Below are positions 45,130 through 54,498 of a stretch of DNA of 64,000 nt, piece by piece. The notes below the pieces were generated by a model, which saw only the letters and a program-made list of their open reading frames with translations, did not search any database and was not told where the DNA came from. The DNA is from Streptomyces sp. F001 (lineage in GTDB: Bacteria; Actinomycetota; Actinomycetes; Streptomycetales; Streptomycetaceae): the NCBI RefSeq assembly GCF_004187715.1, contig NZ_QZWF01000002.1, positions 372,001 through 436,000 of the forward strand. The letters are read 5' to 3'. Made by a program: the position numbers and the translations under genes. Within the stretch, counting starts at the first letter, position 1. Each line of letters starts with the position of its first letter.

Positions 45130-46140
45130 ATGGCTGCTGTGGTGGGTACCGAGGATCTACGCCGACCGGTCGTCTTCGCCCTGCAGACGCTGGCAGTCGC
45201 CGCCGGCTACTACGCAGCGGGGTGGCTCGGCCTGCTGCGCCACCTCGTCGTCGAGGGCGCGGTGGTCACACCCGTCTGGCCGCCCACCGGCGTGGCCGTG
45301 GCCTGCCTGCTGGTCCTGGGGATGCGCTGCTGGCCCGGCATCGCCCTCGGCGCCCTCCTCGTCATGATGACCCTCACCACCTTTCGGCCCGCTGCGGTCG
45401 GCATCCTCGTGGGCAACACCGCCGCTCCCGTCTGCGGGTATCTCCTGCTGCGCAAGGTGGGCTTCCGTACGGATCTCGGCCGATTACGAGACGGTCTCGC
45501 GCTGGTGTTCCTGTGCGCCCTGACCGCCATGGTGATCAGCGCAACCGTGGGCGCCGGACTCCTCGTGCTGACGGGGCGGCTCGCCGCGCCCGAATTCTGG
45601 CCGATCTGGATGGCCTGGTGGGTCGGCGACGCGATGGGCGTTCTGATCGTCACCCCGGTCCTGCTCCTGCTGCACGGGCTGCGCCGGCCACTGCACGTGA
45701 CCCGATGGAAGGAGGCCCTGGGCCTGGCTGTCATCGCCTGCGGCGTCGTGCCGGTGGCCACCCGCAGTTCCGTCAGCCTGCTCTTCCTCGTCTACCCGCT
45801 GCTGATCTGGGCGGTACTGCGCTTCCAGCTCGCGGGCAGCATGCTGTGCGCCCTGTTCGCCTCGATCATGGCGACCGTCGCGGCGACGGACCGGGTCGGA
45901 CCGTTCGAAGGGCTGACCCGTGTCGAAGTGATGACCAAGCTCCAGGCCTTCAACGGGGCGATGGCCCTCACCGCCCTGCTCCTGTCCGCCGTGATCACCG
46001 AGCAGCGCAACACCAGGCGGTCGGTGGAACGAGCGTGCCAGGAGCTGGTCGAGGTCCTGGAACATCTCACCGCAGGGGAGTCCCCCTCCGGCCGGCCGGC
46101 CATGGACGACGGCCGGAGCAGACAGCCGGGAGCGCAGTGA
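45130..46140 (+). CDS. MASE1-domain integral membrane sensor
   Basis: 336 residues. Eight or so membrane helices with MASE1 hallmarks (VVTPVWPPTGVAVACLLVLG, MAWWVGDAMGVLIVTPVLLL). A short helical tail (TRRSVERACQELVEVLEHL) of the kind that links MASE1 to an output domain follows, but no output domain is present. Codon 119 (45484-45486) is TTA, so translation may need the bldA tRNA. The gene lies 50 bp after a sensor-less PP2C gene, suggesting a split receptor-phosphatase pair. The ribosome site is weak. Confidence 0.83.
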   Translation: MAAVVGTEDLRRPVVFALQTLAVAAGYYAAGWLGLLRHLVVEGAVVTPVWPPTGVAVACLLVLGMRCWPGIALGALLVMMTLTTFRPAAVGILVGNTAAPVCGYLLLRKVGFRTDLGRLRDGLALVFLCALTAMVISATVGAGLLVLTGRLAAPEFWPIWMAWWVGDAMGVLIVTPVLLLLHGLRRPLHVTRWKEALGLAVIACGVVPVATRSSVSLLFLVYPLLIWAVLRFQLAGSMLCALFASIMATVAATDRVGPFEGLTRVEVMTKLQAFNGAMALTALLLSAVITEQRNTRRSVERACQELVEVLEHLTAGESPSGRPAMDDGRSRQPGAQ

Positions 46141-46254
46141 CGGTCGGCCTGTACGCAAGCGCGAGCCCCGAATTGTGGTGTGGCGACACCGGCTGCATGG
46201 CCCGAACAGCGAACGTCTATCATATGAGCGCCGCCTAGCTCGAAAGATGTACTT

Positions 46255-47709
46255 GTGACTGTCAACGAAGACTCGTTCACCAACTGGAAGCACCGCGAGG
46301 AGATCGCGGAGTCGATGATCCCGGTCATCGGGAAGCTGCACCGGGAACGGGACGTCACCGTCCTGCTGCACAGCCGCTCCTTGGTGAACAAATCGGTCGT
46401 CAGCATCCTGAAGACCCATCGTTTCGCCCGGCAGATCGCCGGTGAGGAGCTCTCCGTCACCGAGACGATGCCTTTCCTGCAGGCGCTGACCGCCCTCGAT
46501 CTCGGACCTTCCCAGATCGACATCGGCATGCTCGCCGCGACGTACCGGACCGACGACCGCGGTCTGTCGGTGCAGGAGTTCACCGCCGAGGCCGTGGCCG
46601 GCGCCACGGGCGCCGGCAAGATCGAGCGCCGGGAGCCACGCGACGTCGTCCTCTACGGCTTCGGCCGCATCGGGCGGCTCCTCGCGCGCCTGCTCATCGA
46701 GAAGGCCGGCTCCGGGAACGGACTGCGGCTGCGGGCCATCGTCGTCCGCAACAACGGGAGCCGGTCCGCCGAGGATCTCGTCAAGCGCGCCTCCCTGCTG
46801 CGCCGTGACTCCATCCACGGCCAGTTCCAGGGCACGATCACCGTCGACGAGGCGAACAGCAGGATCATCGCCAACGGCAACGAAATACAGGTCGTCTACT
46901 CCGACGACCCGACGACGGTGGACTACACGGCGTACGGCATCAAGGACGCCATCCTCATCGACAACACCGGCAAGTGGCGCGACCGCGAAGGCCTGTCGAA
47001 GCACCTTCGCCCCGGCATCGAGAAGGTCGTCCTGACCGCGCCGGGCAAGGGCGACGTCCCGAACATCGTCCACGGCGTCAACCACGACACCATCAAGCCG
47101 GACGAGCAGATCCTGTCCTGCGCGTCCTGCACCACCAACGCGATCGTGCCGCCGCTGAAGGCGATGGCGGACGAGTACGGCGTCCTGCGCGGCCACGTGG
47201 AGACCGTCCACTCCTTCACCAACGACCAGAATCTGCTGGACAATTACCACAAGTCCGAGCGGCGCGGCCGTTCGGCGCCGCTGAACATGGTCATCACCGA
47301 AACCGGCGCCGCCTCCGCCGTCGCCAAGGCGCTGCCCGACCTCAAGGCGAAGATCACCGGCAGCTCGATCCGCGTCCCGGTGCCCGATGTCTCGATCGCG
47401 ATCCTCAACCTGCAACTCGCCCGCGAGACAACCCGCCAGGAGGTCCTCGACCACCTCCGCGATGTGTCACTGACCTCGCCGCTCAAGCGCCAGATCGACT
47501 TCATCAGCGCCCCCGACGCGGTCTCCAGCGACTTCATCGGCTCACGCCACGCCTCGATCGTCGACGCCGGCGCGCTCAAGGTCGAGGGCGACAACGCGAT
47601 TCTCTACCTCTGGTACGACAACGAGTTCGGCTACTCCTGCCAGGTCATCCGCGTCGTCCAGCACGTGTCCGGAGTGGAGTACCCCACCTACCCGGCCCCG
47701 CTGCACTGA
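46255..47709 (+). CDS. Long-form glyceraldehyde-3-phosphate dehydrogenase
   Basis: 484 residues from GTG 46255. The first 125 residues (FTNWKHREEIAESMIPVIGK...) are an extra helical region absent from ordinary 335-residue GAPDH. The dehydrogenase follows: NAD(P) fold VVLYGFGRIGRLLARLL, catalytic Cys in LSCASCTTNAIVPP, HSFTNDQNLLDNYH, and C-terminal LWYDNEFGYSCQVIRV. The extended form resembles the 480-residue GapB of corynebacteria, which works mainly in gluconeogenesis; that assignment is by length and layout. Followed by a strong terminator. Confidence 0.92.
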   Translation: MTVNEDSFTNWKHREEIAESMIPVIGKLHRERDVTVLLHSRSLVNKSVVSILKTHRFARQIAGEELSVTETMPFLQALTALDLGPSQIDIGMLAATYRTDDRGLSVQEFTAEAVAGATGAGKIERREPRDVVLYGFGRIGRLLARLLIEKAGSGNGLRLRAIVVRNNGSRSAEDLVKRASLLRRDSIHGQFQGTITVDEANSRIIANGNEIQVVYSDDPTTVDYTAYGIKDAILIDNTGKWRDREGLSKHLRPGIEKVVLTAPGKGDVPNIVHGVNHDTIKPDEQILSCASCTTNAIVPPLKAMADEYGVLRGHVETVHSFTNDQNLLDNYHKSERRGRSAPLNMVITETGAASAVAKALPDLKAKITGSSIRVPVPDVSIAILNLQLARETTRQEVLDHLRDVSLTSPLKRQIDFISAPDAVSSDFIGSRHASIVDAGALKVEGDNAILYLWYDNEFGYSCQVIRVVQHVSGVEYPTYPAPLH

Positions 47710-47724
47710 TCTCGGCGCCTGCTG

Positions 47725-47762
47725 CGTCCCTGGCGAACACCGTGGGAGGTTCGCCAGGGACG
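47725..47762 (+). terminator. Rho-independent-type hairpin after the GAPDH gene
   Basis: A 14-bp perfect stem (47725-47738 with 47749-47762) and a 10-nt loop, 16 bp past the GAPDH stop. Confidence 0.82.
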
Positions 47763-47894
47763 ACGTCGTTTCACGGCCCTGCCGGAGCCGCGCACACGTG
47801 AATTCGCGATGCGGTTGAACATGTCGGCGCTCGGCTGCGTATGTCACCGGAAGGCTTCCATGACCAGGTCGGCCATCCGGCGTAGGAGTACTCC

Positions 47895-49955
47895 GTGGGA
47901 CGCAAGACGCGCAGACGCCCCAAAGGTGCAAGACGGGCGACATTCGCAGCTGTCGCTCTGATGTTGGGCGGTGGGGGACTGGTGGTGGCGAATGTCTACG
48001 CCTCCGCCACCGACGGCGGTTCGGGGGGCGCGAACAGCACGCTCGCCAACGAAGCCGGGGCCGGGACGGCCGCCACCATCGACTGCCCGGACGTGGGCGA
48101 GAAGCTGACCGAGGTTCCGGACGACGCGCGAGCGGACGTGGACAAGGAACTCGCCCTGCTGGACCAGCAGGTGACGGAGGCCTACCAGCAGCTCCAGGAG
48201 CCGGCGGGCGCCGCGCAGGACGGCGGCGGCTTCGACGCGGACGCGATCCTGACGCCGCTGCAGGAGCAGCGGACCGGGACGATCGAGCGCATCGCCGCCG
48301 CCATCGACCGGACGGGCGAGCGTCCGCAGGGTCTGGAAGACCTCGCGGCCTGCACGCTGCGACCCACGGGCGACCAGGGCGGTGACGGCGCCGACGCCGG
48401 TCAGGGCGAGAACGGCGGCTCCCAGGACGACGAGAACCAGCCAGACGAAGGCCAGACCGGAAATGGCGGTCAGGCCGGCAACGGGCCCGTCGCCGCGGAC
48501 TACGCGGACATCACCACCGTGCAGCCGAACGTCCAGAACCCGCCCCGGCAGAAGAGCGCATCCCGCGGCAGCTTCACCACCAGCTGCGGCGTCAACGAAC
48601 AGGGCCTGTTCAACTCCGACAACGTGATCGTCGCCCCCGGCGTCACCAACGGAGCCCACCACTTCCACGACTACATCGGCAACCAGGCCAACGACGCCTT
48701 CGCCAGCGACCAGGACCTCGCGAACGCCGAGACGAGCTGCGAGAACCCCGGCGACAAGTCGTCGTACTACTGGCCGGTGCTGCGGCTTCAGAACGGGACC
48801 GTGGAGCAGGATGCCGAGGCCCCCGGCGGCGGAATCGAGGGCAACGCCGGTGAGATCGTCACGCCCGCACAGGTCACGCTGACATTCGCGGGCAGCCCGG
48901 TCGGCGAGGTCACGGCCATGCCGCGACTGCTGCGCATCATCACCGGCGACGCCAAGGCGTTCGTCAACGGAACCGCCAACGCCAACGCCTCCTGGAGCTG
49001 CACCGGTTTCGAGGACCGGCAGCTCAAGGACAAGTACCCGCTGTGCCCGTCCGGCAGTGACGTGGTGCGCACCTTCAAGTTCCAGAGCTGCTGGGACGGC
49101 CGGAACATCGACAGCGCCAACCACCGCACCCACGTGGCCTTCGCCGACGCCGCCGGTCGGTGCCCCGCCGGATTCCAGGCGATACCGCAGCTGGTGCAGC
49201 GCATCGTGTATGACGTCGACGCGCCGAGCCTGAACGACTCAGGCCGGACGACCCCGCTGTTCGCCGTGGACTCCTTCCCGGAGCAACTGCACAAGCCGGT
49301 CACGGACCACGGTGACTTCATCAACGTCTTCGACGAAGACCTGATGGGCGAGATGGTCGACTGCATCAACGACGGCCGGCAGTGCGATTCGGGCGATGCG
49401 GAGCCGGGCTCCGGGGCCGACCCCGACGAGGGCGCGGGGGAGCAGCCCACGGCGACTCCGGAGGAACCCCAGGACGGCAACGCCGGGGAACAGCCCGATG
49501 AGGGCAATGGCGAGGAGCAGCCGGGCGACGACGGTGCGAACCAGCCCGGCGACAACGGCGGGGAGCAGCCCGACGACGGCGCGGACCAGCCCGGCGACAA
49601 GGGCAACGAGCCGTCTGCCGAGCCCTCGAACGGGGCGGGCGGCGCAGACCCGGCGCCCTCCGCTCCCACGGAAACCGCCCCCGCCAGTGGCGCACCCAAT
49701 GTCTACGCCTCGCCCTCGGCCACCTCACGACCGTCCGACAGCGGGGCGCAGGACGACTCGGACGCTGCCGCCGCCGAAGTGCCGCAGGAGAAGGAGTCCG
49801 GCAGCGACCCTTCAGCCTCCGGGCAGACCGAGCCGCAGGCTGTCCAGGGCGGACTCGCCGACACCGGTGCGCGCCTGTGGCCCGCGGCGGCCGGCGCCGT
49901 CCTTCTGATCGCCGGCTTCGTCCTGCTGCGTCGCACCGCGCGCCGCTCCCTGTGA
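47895..49955 (+). CDS. DUF1996 wall-anchored protein with LADTG sorting signal
   Basis: 686 residues from GTG 47895 (AGGAGTACTCC upstream). Signal peptide; a helical region (about 50-160); a Gly/Gln/Asp-rich linker; a DUF1996 domain (about 200-500) with SFTTSCGVNEQGLFNSDNVI, GAHHFHDYIGN and SCWDGRNIDSANHRTHVAF, whose His residues suggest metal or ligand binding. A long acidic Pro/Glu/Gly stalk of EQPGDD-like repeats follows. The C-terminus has LADTG, a membrane segment and RRTARR. LAxTG is the motif of class E sortases, so the protein should be covalently attached to peptidoglycan. The DUF1996 function is unknown. Confidence 0.87.
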   Translation: MGRKTRRRPKGARRATFAAVALMLGGGGLVVANVYASATDGGSGGANSTLANEAGAGTAATIDCPDVGEKLTEVPDDARADVDKELALLDQQVTEAYQQLQEPAGAAQDGGGFDADAILTPLQEQRTGTIERIAAAIDRTGERPQGLEDLAACTLRPTGDQGGDGADAGQGENGGSQDDENQPDEGQTGNGGQAGNGPVAADYADITTVQPNVQNPPRQKSASRGSFTTSCGVNEQGLFNSDNVIVAPGVTNGAHHFHDYIGNQANDAFASDQDLANAETSCENPGDKSSYYWPVLRLQNGTVEQDAEAPGGGIEGNAGEIVTPAQVTLTFAGSPVGEVTAMPRLLRIITGDAKAFVNGTANANASWSCTGFEDRQLKDKYPLCPSGSDVVRTFKFQSCWDGRNIDSANHRTHVAFADAAGRCPAGFQAIPQLVQRIVYDVDAPSLNDSGRTTPLFAVDSFPEQLHKPVTDHGDFINVFDEDLMGEMVDCINDGRQCDSGDAEPGSGADPDEGAGEQPTATPEEPQDGNAGEQPDEGNGEEQPGDDGANQPGDNGGEQPDDGADQPGDKGNEPSAEPSNGAGGADPAPSAPTETAPASGAPNVYASPSATSRPSDSGAQDDSDAAAAEVPQEKESGSDPSASGQTEPQAVQGGLADTGARLWPAAAGAVLLIAGFVLLRRTARRSL

Positions 49956-49960
49956 CGCCA

Positions 49961-50003
49961 CCGGGCCGTCGGCCGCCCGCCCAGCGGGCGGCCGACGGCC
50001 CGG
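49961..50003. terminator. Bidirectional terminator, 20-bp perfect stem
   Basis: Positions 49961-49980 pair with 49984-50003 around the loop CCA, between the convergent DUF1996 and MOSC genes. Confidence 0.85.
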
Positions 50004-50022
50004 GGGAACCCTCGCCGACCCG

Positions 50023-50532
50023 CTACTGACCGGCGTGCGGCTCGGCGACGACACGGAACGCCGCCTCCCCGACGGCAAGAACTCCGTCGGTCAGCGGTGT
50101 GGACCGCACACCGCCCTTACCGCGCAGGGCGCGCTGCGCGCCCGGGCCGATGGTGACGTCCATCCACGCGCAGGGCCGGGCCGGACGGTTCAGGACGAAG
50201 GTCACGGGGCCCGCACCGCAGTCGAGAGTGATCGTCGAGCCGACCAGGGAGTCGACGTCGACGCCTCGCAGCAGGATGTTCCGGCGTGTCTGCAGAAGAT
50301 CGATGGACGGGGTGATGTCGAAGGGGAGGTTCTCGACGGCCATGATGGTCACCGCCGCGTCGCGATGGACCCGCTGCCCGAAGTAGCGGTCGCCGACCAG
50401 ACCGAGGCCGGCGCGCACCTCAGCCCGATGCCGCAGCTCGTCCGCGGACCCGGCCGACGGCCCGTCCGCGGGACGCCCCGCGAAACGGTGCGCGGGAGAC
50501 ACCAGCAGCTGTACCACCTCGACCTTGGTCAT
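50023..50532 (-). CDS. MOSC-domain protein
   Basis: 169 residues from ATG 50532. A single MOSC domain: GLVGDRYFG, AVTIMAVENLPFD, RRNILLRGVDVDSLVG, and the conserved Cys in RPCAWMD that holds the molybdenum-cofactor sulfur in the family. MOSC proteins move sulfur or reduce N-hydroxylated compounds with a molybdenum cofactor. It starts 10 nt after the TetR stop, so it is the second gene of that operon. Confidence 0.88.
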   Translation of the reverse strand: MTKVEVVQLLVSPAHRFAGRPADGPSAGSADELRHRAEVRAGLGLVGDRYFGQRVHRDAAVTIMAVENLPFDITPSIDLLQTRRNILLRGVDVDSLVGSTITLDCGAGPVTFVLNRPARPCAWMDVTIGPGAQRALRGKGGVRSTPLTDGVLAVGEAAFRVVAEPHAGQ

Positions 50533-50542
50533 GAGGGCCAGC

Positions 50543-51268
50543 CTAAGCCGCCCGTCCGGGTGGCGGCTCGCCACCGCCGAGACGGGCTGCCGCGCTGTCG
50601 ATCAGCATGTCGAGCGCCGCAGGGTAGGCACTGACGTTCATCTCGGCGACGAGATGGCCGGCGGCTGCGGCGATCCGAGGGTGGGTGGACTCGGGCAGCC
50701 TGGCATAGGTGGCCTGCCACACCGCCTCGTCGGCCTCCCGGGCCGCTGCCGGCAGCGCGAGCGACGCCGCGTCGAGCGCCGCGAAGGCCAGGGCTTGGTC
50801 GATGAAGCAGTGGTAGATCCGCACCGCATCGGCGACCGGGAAACCGGCACGGTGCAGCACATCGAGCACGGCCTCGTCGGCCGCGATCTCGTGGGGGCGT
50901 CCCGAGACCCGGCTGGCGGTGAGCACCGCCGCCTGTGGATGGGCGAGGTACGAGCGGTGGATGCGCAGTCCCAGCGCGCGCAGGTCGGTCTGCCAGTCAC
51001 CGGTCGCCGTCCAGCCGTCGAAAGCGCGTCCGATGAGCTCGTCGCCGACAGCGAGGACAAGGTCGTCCATGCCGCGGAAGTACCGGTACAGGGTGCTGGG
51101 GTCGGCGCCGAGGGCCAGCCCGAGGCGACGCACCGTGAGTCCCTGGCTGCCGTGCTCGCGCAGCATACGCAGCGCGGTGAGCACGATGTGGCGCTCGGAG
51201 AGCACGGCGCCCTGCTTGGTGGGCCGTCTGCGCCGTCGTTCGCTCTCCGCCACGACCCGTTTGGGCAT
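50543..51268 (-). CDS. TetR family regulator with tetracycline-repressor-like C-domain
   Basis: 241 residues. DNA-binding domain near residues 25-75: ERHIVLTALRMLREHG, LTVRRLGLALGADPSTLYRYF. A long helical ligand-binding domain follows, of the TetR C-terminal type 1. It is divergent from the saccharopine-dehydrogenase-like gene; the 147-bp gap carries AACGCC-TGT-GGCGTT, a likely operator for autoregulation and control of the divergent gene. It is cotranscribed with the MOSC gene. Confidence 0.88.
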   Translation of the reverse strand: MPKRVVAESERRRRRPTKQGAVLSERHIVLTALRMLREHGSQGLTVRRLGLALGADPSTLYRYFRGMDDLVLAVGDELIGRAFDGWTATGDWQTDLRALGLRIHRSYLAHPQAAVLTASRVSGRPHEIAADEAVLDVLHRAGFPVADAVRIYHCFIDQALAFAALDAASLALPAAAREADEAVWQATYARLPESTHPRIAAAAGHLVAEMNVSAYPAALDMLIDSAAARLGGGEPPPGRAA

Positions 51269-51340
51269 CGCGCGTTCCTCCCTGGTGGGGATGTGGTCGG
51301 GGCGTTGCCGGGACCTTATGCCAACGCCATTGACCAGGAC

Positions 51341-51355
51341 AACGCCTGTGGCGTT
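51341..51355. promoter_or_regulatory. AACGCC-TGT-GGCGTT inverted repeat, TetR operator candidate
   Basis: A perfect 6-bp inverted repeat with a 3-nt spacer in the divergent TetR/reductase gap. Extra half-sites are at 51301-51306 (GGCGTT) and 51323-51328 (AACGCC). A possible -35 (TTGACC, 51330-51335) lies beside it, so binding would block transcription. Confidence 0.55.
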
Positions 51356-51415
51356 CGATCGGCGGCGACAGGGCGAACGCGTGGTTCACCCTCTTTCACG
51401 GCGAAAGGACCTGCT

Positions 51416-52642
51416 ATGCGCATCCTCTTGGTCGGTACGGGCGGAGTGGGCACGGCCATCACCCGGATCGCGGCCCGCCGGGACTTCTTCGAGCGGATGG
51501 TCGTCGCCGACTACGACCTCGCGCGTGCCGAGGCGGCCGTGGCCACCGCGGGCGACCGGCGCTTCACCGCCACCCGCGTCGACGCCTCCGACGAGGAGGC
51601 GGTGGCCCGGCTCCTGGCGGCCGAGCGGTGCGACGTCCTGCTGAATGCGACCGACCCCCGGTTCGTGATGCCGCTGTTCCGCGCCGCGCACACGGCCCGC
51701 GCGCACTACCTGGACATGGCGATGTCCCTGTCCCGGCCGCATCCGGACCTGCCGTACGAGCAGACCGGGACGAAGCTCGGCGACGAGCAGTTCGCCCTGG
51801 ACGACCGGTGGCGTCAGACCGGGCGGCTGGCCTTGGTGGGCATGGGCGTCGAGCCGGGCCTCTCGGACGTCTTCGCCCGGTACGCGGCCGACGAACTCTT
51901 CGACACGATCGAGGAGATCGGTGTCCGTGACGGCGCGAACCTGACGGTCGACGGGTACGACTTCGCCCCGTCGTTCAGCATCTGGACGACGATCGAGGAG
52001 TGCCTGAACCCGCCGGTCGTCCATGAAGCGGACCGCGGCTGGTTCACGACCGCACCCTTCAGCGAGCCCGAGGTCTTCGACTTCCCCGAAGGCATCGGTC
52101 CGGTGGAGTGCGTGAACGTCGAGCACGAGGAGGTCCTGCTGATCCCGCGCTGGGTAAAGGCCGGCCGGGTCACGTTCAAGTACGGGCTGGGCGAGGAGTT
52201 CATCACGGCGCTCCGCGTCCTGCACCAGATCGGTCTCGACCGTACCGACCCCGTGACGGTCACCGCGAAGGACGGCACCCGGGTCGAGGTGTCCCCGCGC
52301 GACGTGGTGGCGGCCTGCCTTCCCGACCCGGCCGGGCTCGGCGACCGGATGCACGGCAAGACGTGTGCCGGCACCTGGGTCAGGGGCACCCGCGAAGGAC
52401 GACCGCGCGAGATCTACCTGTACCACGTGGTGGACAACGCCTGGTCGATGCAGGAGTACGGCTGTCAGGCGGTCGTGTGGCAGACGGCCGTCAACCCCGT
52501 GGTCGCGCTGGAACTGATCGCGAACGGCACGTGGTCGGGCGCGGGCGTGCTCGGCCCGGAGGCCTTCCCACCCCGGCCGTTCCTCGACCTCCTGACGGCG
52601 TACGGATCCCCGTGGGGTATCCGCGAGCAGCAGAGCGTGTGA
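51416..52642 (+). CDS. Saccharopine dehydrogenase-like oxidoreductase
   Basis: 408 residues from ATG 51416 (AAAGGACC upstream). N-terminal Rossmann fold [20 protein letters not shown], then [18 protein letters not shown] and AHYLDMAM, as in saccharopine dehydrogenase and related reductases, and a family-typical C-terminal domain ([20 protein letters not shown]). True saccharopine dehydrogenase works in fungal lysine metabolism; bacterial relatives include carboxynorspermidine dehydrogenase and many unassigned enzymes. It is controlled, presumably, by the divergent TetR. Confidence 0.83.
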   Translation: MRILLVGTGGVGTAITRIAARRDFFERMVVADYDLARAEAAVATAGDRRFTATRVDASDEEAVARLLAAERCDVLLNATDPRFVMPLFRAAHTARAHYLDMAMSLSRPHPDLPYEQTGTKLGDEQFALDDRWRQTGRLALVGMGVEPGLSDVFARYAADELFDTIEEIGVRDGANLTVDGYDFAPSFSIWTTIEECLNPPVVHEADRGWFTTAPFSEPEVFDFPEGIGPVECVNVEHEEVLLIPRWVKAGRVTFKYGLGEEFITALRVLHQIGLDRTDPVTVTAKDGTRVEVSPRDVVAACLPDPAGLGDRMHGKTCAGTWVRGTREGRPREIYLYHVVDNAWSMQEYGCQAVVWQTAVNPVVALELIANGTWSGAGVLGPEAFPPRPFLDLLTAYGSPWGIREQQSV

Positions 52643-52757
52643 CGACACCCGCGACGGCCACCGCCTTGAACGGCAGGTGATGCACTCGCGTCCGCGCCCC
52701 GTGACAAGGAAAGATGAGAAGGCAAGCCAAGGACCGAGCAATGTGAGGAGCGGGCGT

Positions 52758-54398
52758 ATGCAGCACGAGCGAGCGGGCAGGCCGGCCGATCCCGAGGACC
52801 TCGTCGATGTCGCCCGGCTGGTCACCGCGTACTACGCGCTGCACCCCGACCCGGGCGAGCCGGGCCAGCGCGTCGCCTTCGGCACGTCCGGACACCGCGG
52901 TTCGTCACTGGCGAGTGCGTTCAACGAGGACCACATCGCCGCGACCAGCCAGGCCATCTGCGAGTACCGCGCCCGCCAGGGCACCGACGGCCCCCTCTTC
53001 CTGGGCGCCGACACCCATGCCCTGTCGGAGCCCGCGAGGGTCACCGCCCTGGAGGTGTTCGCCGCCAACGACGTGACGGTGCTCATCGACAGCGCGGACG
53101 GCTACACGCCCACTCCCGCCGTGTCGCACGCCATTCTCACCCACAATCGTGGCCGCCCCTCGGGCCTCGCGGACGGGGTGGTGGTCACCCCCTCGCACAA
53201 CCCGCCCGCCGACGGCGGCTTCAAGTACAACCCGCCGAGCGGCGGCCCGGCAGCCTCGGACGCGACCTCCTGGATCCAGGACCGGGCCAACCAGATCATC
53301 GCGGGCGGTCTCAAGGACGTACGGCGCCTTACGTACACCCGGGCGCTCGCCGCACCCGGCACCGGGCGGTACGACTTCCTGGGGACCTACGTCACCGACC
53401 TCCCGAGCGTGCTGGACCTGGACGCCGTCCGCGCGGCCGGCGTGCGCATCGGCGCCGACCCGCTCGGTGGGGCGTCCGTCGCCTACTGGGGGCGCATCGC
53501 CGAACAGCACCGGCTCGACCTGACCGTGGTCAACCCGCTCACCGACCCCACCTGGCGCTTCATGACGCTGGACTGGGACGGCAAGATCCGCATGGACTGC
53601 TCGTCGCCCTACGCCATGGCCTCGCTCATCGACCGGCGTGACCGCTTCCGGATCGCCACGGGCAACGACGCCGACGCCGACCGGCACGGCATCGTCACCC
53701 CGGACGCGGGCCTGATGAACCCCAACCACTATCTCGCCGCCGCCATCGCCTATCTCTACGCCCACCGTGACCAGTGGCCGGCCGGTGCGGGCATCGGCAA
53801 GACCCTGGTGTCGTCCGCGATGATCGACCGGGTCGCCGCCGATCTGGGCCGTCAACTGGTCGAGGTTCCCGTGGGGTTCAAGTGGTTCGTGGACGGGCTG
53901 GTCGACGGCTCGCTCGGGTTCGGCGGTGAGGAGTCGGCCGGCGCGTCCTTCCTGCGCCGGGACGGCTCCGTGTGGACCACCGACAAGGACGGCATCATCC
54001 TCGCGCTGCTCGCATCCGAGATCACCGCGGTCACCGACAGGACCCCGTCCGAGCACTACGCGGGGATGACCGCGCGCTTCGGTGAACCCGCGTACGCGCG
54101 CATCGACGCCCCTGCCTCCCGCGAGGAGAAGGCCCTGCTCGCCAAGTTGTCGCCCGCTCAGGTCAGCGCGGACACCCTGGCCGGCGAGGCGGTCACCGCG
54201 GTGCTCACCGACGCTCCCGGCAACGGTGCGCCCATCGGAGGCATCAAGGTGACCACCGCCAACGCATGGTTCGCGGCCCGTCCTTCGGGAACCGAGGACG
54301 TCTACAAGATCTACGCGGAGTCGTTCCTCGGGACCGACCACCTGCGTCAGGTGCAGGAGGAGGCCAAGTCCGTGGTCCTGGCGGCACTGGGCAGTTGA
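52758..54398 (+). CDS. pgm: Phosphoglucomutase (alpha-D-glucose phosphate-specific)
   Basis: 546 residues, the usual length, from ATG 52758 (GAGGAGCGGG upstream). Motifs: substrate and start region [10 protein letters not shown], catalytic phosphoserine in [13 protein letters not shown], metal-binding [13 protein letters not shown], sugar-binding [13 protein letters not shown], and phosphate-binding [13 protein letters not shown]. It interconverts glucose 1- and 6-phosphate. Together with GalU at 57122 it would supply UDP-glucose. The ORF is open for 27 codons upstream, but homology and the ribosome site fix the start. Confidence 0.95.
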   Translation: MQHERAGRPADPEDLVDVARLVTAYYALHPDPGEPGQRVAFGTSGHRGSSLASAFNEDHIAATSQAICEYRARQGTDGPLFLGADTHALSEPARVTALEVFAANDVTVLIDSADGYTPTPAVSHAILTHNRGRPSGLADGVVVTPSHNPPADGGFKYNPPSGGPAASDATSWIQDRANQIIAGGLKDVRRLTYTRALAAPGTGRYDFLGTYVTDLPSVLDLDAVRAAGVRIGADPLGGASVAYWGRIAEQHRLDLTVVNPLTDPTWRFMTLDWDGKIRMDCSSPYAMASLIDRRDRFRIATGNDADADRHGIVTPDAGLMNPNHYLAAAIAYLYAHRDQWPAGAGIGKTLVSSAMIDRVAADLGRQLVEVPVGFKWFVDGLVDGSLGFGGEESAGASFLRRDGSVWTTDKDGIILALLASEITAVTDRTPSEHYAGMTARFGEPAYARIDAPASREEKALLAKLSPAQVSADTLAGEAVTAVLTDAPGNGAPIGGIKVTTANAWFAARPSGTEDVYKIYAESFLGTDHLRQVQEEAKSVVLAALGS

Positions 54399-54422
54399 CG
54401 CGGCGATCGGGATTCGCGTCGG

Positions 54423-54457
54423 GGCGGGCGCCGTTGTCGCAGCGGCGGCGCCCCGCC
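54423..54457. terminator. Imperfect hairpin between pgm and the amidotransferase gene
   Basis: GGCGGGCGCCG (54423-54433) pairs with 54446-54457 with one bulged base, between convergent genes. Confidence 0.55.
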
Positions 54458-54498
54458 TTGCTCGGGCCACCTCGATGCCGGCCGACTCCGCGTTCCGC

